From an uncultured Fibrobacterota bacterium (lineage in GTDB: Bacteria > Fibrobacterota > Fibrobacteria > Fibrobacterales > Fibrobacteraceae): a stretch of 62,981 bases of DNA. The stretch covers positions 1 through 62,981 of the forward strand of contig CAIRAY010000191.1 of NCBI GenBank assembly GCA_903876665.1. Reading direction: 5' to 3'. The position numbers and the translations under genes were made by a program. Positions 61,313-62,981 of the stretch are shown in pieces. The notes beneath the pieces were generated by a model. It was not told the origin of the DNA, did no database searches, and saw nothing but the letters and a program-made list of their open reading frames with translations. The first letter of the stretch is position 1; the number at the start of each line of letters is the position of its first letter.

Positions 61313-62665
61313 ATGAAAAAGGAATATGTTAAACCATTTATTCGAAAACAGACCGCCGGGGTAATGAACAAATTTGGCGCAGCCTACGACAAAGGCTTTC
61401 GTGATGAGATCGAAGGGGTTGCTGTTGCGGACCTGGTCGAAAAGTTTGGTTCGCCTTTATTTGTCCTTTCGGAGAAGACACTTCGGCAACGCTACCGCGA
61501 GCTTTACAGTACCTTTTCCAATCGCTACCCCAAGGTGCAGTTTTCCTGGTCCTACAAGACCAATTACCTGGATGCGGTTTGCGCCGTACTGCATCAGGAA
61601 GGTGAAATTGCCGAAGTCGTTTCGGAGTTCGAATACCAGAAGGCTCGTCGCCTGGGGGTGCCGGGCAACAAAATCATTTATAACGGACCATACAAACCCG
61701 ACGAACACATGAAAATCGCCTTTGAAGAAGGGGCGATGGTTAATTTGGATAATTTTGATGAATTATTCCGGGCCGAGCGCGTGGCCAAGGCGCTAGGTCG
61801 CAAAGTAGCCGTGGGCATCCGGGTAAACCTCGATACGGGAATATATCCCCAGTGGTCTCGCTTTGGATTCAACCTGGAAGACGGGTCGGCGTTCAATGCG
61901 GCCAAGCGTGTTGTGCGTAGTGAGCATCTGAGCTTGCGTGGCCTTCATACCCACATTGGCACCTTTATGCTGGATCCTCGCGCTTATGCGACGGCGGCAA
62001 AAAAAATCGTAGAACTCATGCGGGCTTGTGAAAAAGAACTTTCCTGCGTGATCGAATACATTGACCTGGGCGGGGGATTTCCTTCCCGCAATCGCCTCAA
62101 AGGAACCTACCTGCCTCCTGAGGTGGCGATTCCCCCCTTGCATGAATATGTGCAGGCCATCACCGATACCTTACTTGCCGAGCTATCCCCCAGTGAGTAC
62201 CCAACGCTCTTTATGGAAACCGGGCGTGCGATTGTGGATGAGGCAGGGTTGTTAATTGCCACCGTCGATGCGGTCAAGCGTCTTCCTGATGGCACCAAAA
62301 GCTACATCATCGATGCCGGCGTCAACTTCATGTATACCTCCGCCTGGTATAACTTCAAAACGGAGCTCGACCGTCCGGTGCAGGGGGCCTACGAAAACAG
62401 CGTGGTTTATGGGCCTTTGTGCATGAACATTGATGTGGTGCATGAATCGATTCAACTCCCTCCGCTTACCCCAGGGACGCGTATGATTCTTTCCCCCATG
62501 GGTGCTTACAATATGACCCAATGGATGCAATTCATTCGGTATCGACCCGCCATTGTCATGATCATGGAGGATGGTACGCCCGAAGTGGTGCGCAGGGCAG
62601 AAACCCTGGAAGATATCGTGGGCCCGGAACGCTTGCCGGAGAAGCTCAAGAAGCTGCCGTTCTAA
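61313..62665 (+). CDS. PLP-dependent amino acid decarboxylase with leader-like N-terminal tail
   Basis: A 450-residue member of the diaminopimelate/ornithine/arginine fold-III decarboxylases. The PLP lysine is in WSYKTNYLDAV; HTHIGTF, LGGGFPSR, ETGRAIVDEAG, the GPLCMNID cysteine segment and GAYNMTQ are intact, so it should be active. The usual enzyme begins near DLVEKFGSPLFVLSE; the first about 33 residues (MKKEYVKPFIRK, GVMNKFG) are extra and look like a RiPP leader with a YxKP motif. The gene is 26 nt behind the ATP-grasp gene. Substrate could be a diamino acid or an amino acid on a carrier. Confidence 0.88.
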   Translation: MKKEYVKPFIRKQTAGVMNKFGAAYDKGFRDEIEGVAVADLVEKFGSPLFVLSEKTLRQRYRELYSTFSNRYPKVQFSWSYKTNYLDAVCAVLHQEGEIAEVVSEFEYQKARRLGVPGNKIIYNGPYKPDEHMKIAFEEGAMVNLDNFDELFRAERVAKALGRKVAVGIRVNLDTGIYPQWSRFGFNLEDGSAFNAAKRVVRSEHLSLRGLHTHIGTFMLDPRAYATAAKKIVELMRACEKELSCVIEYIDLGGGFPSRNRLKGTYLPPEVAIPPLHEYVQAITDTLLAELSPSEYPTLFMETGRAIVDEAGLLIATVDAVKRLPDGTKSYIIDAGVNFMYTSAWYNFKTELDRPVQGAYENSVVYGPLCMNIDVVHESIQLPPLTPGTRMILSPMGAYNMTQWMQFIRYRPAIVMIMEDGTPEVVRRAETLEDIVGPERLPEKLKKLPF

Positions 62666-62718
62666 AAGTGGTCAAACATCGTTAATGTTAATTTTGTTAT
62701 GCAATGAATTTAGGGTTT

Positions 62719-62784
62719 GTCATGCCCGGCATGGGCATCACAGAACTCCGGTAGATGTACGGTGATGCCCGTGCCGGGCATGAC
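62719..62784. repeat. Dispersed palindromic repeat, full copy
   Basis: GTCATGCCCGGCATGGGCAT and ATGCCCGTGCCGGGCATGAC enclose CACAGAACTCCGGTAGATG and TACGGTG. Flanks TTTAGGGTTT on the left and AAAACA on the right are also shared with the copy at 57268, in the opposite orientation. Confidence 0.85.
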
Positions 62785-62806
62785 AAAACATTGGGCATGA
62801 CAAAAC

Positions 62807-62839
62807 AAAAGCCCGCTGGACGAATCCAGCGGGCTTTTT
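62807..62839 (+). terminator. Strong terminator after the decarboxylase gene
   Basis: GCCCGCTGGA (62811-62820) pairs perfectly with TCCAGCGGGC (62825-62834) around CGAA, flanked by AAAA and TTTTT. It ends the PqqD/ATP-grasp/decarboxylase unit and lies 4 nt before the group II intron boundary. Confidence 0.9.
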
Positions 62840-62843
62840 GAAT

Positions 62844-62981
62844 GTGCGCCCGGCACGGGCGCAGTCTTGGAGGTGCAAGTCCTCCCGTTAGCTGACCACA
62901 GCGAACGAAATGAAACCCAACTGCGGTAAGGTAACGAACCGTGGGGAGGAAGGGTGGATTGAACTTGCGGGCCGATGAACA
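62844..62981 (+). mobile_element. 5' end of a group II intron, probably class C
   Basis: From 62844 the sequence begins GTGCGCCCGGCACGGGCGC and continues with GGAGGTGCAAGTCCTCC, the canonical GUGYG 5' boundary and first domain I stems of bacterial group II introns. The boundary lies directly behind the T run of a terminator hairpin, the known target of class C introns. The maturase gene and 3' end are beyond the window edge. Confidence 0.85.

Overview
The window is about 63 kb of a Fibrobacterota-like genome. The best pointers are two proteins with the FISUMP domain (Fibrobacter succinogenes major paralogous domain), a fibro-slime-domain lipoprotein, many short lipoproteins with serine/aspartate-rich spacers, and a Gram-negative cell plan (lipoproteins, OmpA-type domains, outer-membrane-like proteins). 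The assignment is inferred from these families; no rRNA or tRNA gene is visible.

Left end (1-7441). A CsgG-like protein and a 999-residue PKD/FISUMP lipoprotein precede a complete diversity-generating retroelement (DGR). The variable repeat (VR) is the last 206 nt of the lipoprotein gene, followed by a run of hairpins, an accessory protein, an AAC-rich template repeat (TR) and a DGR-type reverse transcriptase. About 30 of 33 VR/TR substitutions fall on template adenines. The accessory protein looks like a fusion of a MutS mismatch-recognition domain to an Avd four-helix bundle, which is the most striking single gene here. A repeat-rich, gene-poor kilobase with a broken Rpn-family nuclease follows.

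Core block on the minus strand (7442-16561). A CDP-alcohol phosphatidyltransferase, recN, NAD kinase, an EPSP-synthase-like protein, prephenate dehydrogenase and chorismate mutase are chained by 4-8 nt overlaps; lepB-like and lepA lie upstream. The EPSP-synthase-like protein has lost nearly all substrate-binding motifs and the signal-peptidase-like protein has lost its catalytic lysine.

Housekeeping to motor block (16627-31901). A cyclophilin, a histone-H1-like/zinc-ribbon protein, lexA, FapA, a receiver protein and a cytidylate kinase-ribosomal protein S1 fusion lead into an HDOD protein, several lipoproteins and a tightly coupled four-gene unit. Its middle two genes resemble MotA/ZorA and MotB/ZorB motor subunits and its outer two are unrecognised.

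Middle (32074-38381). A second FISUMP lipoprotein, an AAA-ATPase/PD-(D/E)XK protein, ruvX and hypothetical genes.

Phosphate region (38463-57219). phoB, phoR, pstB, phoU, pstS, pstC and pstA form one unit with an 11-bp-phased Pho-box-like array before pstB; pstS is frameshifted near its 3' end. Beyond a fibro-slime lipoprotein lie a PhoA-type alkaline phosphatase and, divergently, a glycosidase, a PHP-glycosyltransferase fusion and a urea-transporter/M23-peptidase fusion.

Right end (57390-62981). Two TPR envelope proteins precede a PqqD-like protein, an ATP-grasp ligase and a PLP decarboxylase whose N-terminal tail resembles a RiPP leader, a plausible undescribed modification pathway. The window ends inside a group II intron inserted directly behind a terminator, as class C introns do. 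A family of dispersed palindromes (five to seven copies) links several intergenic regions.
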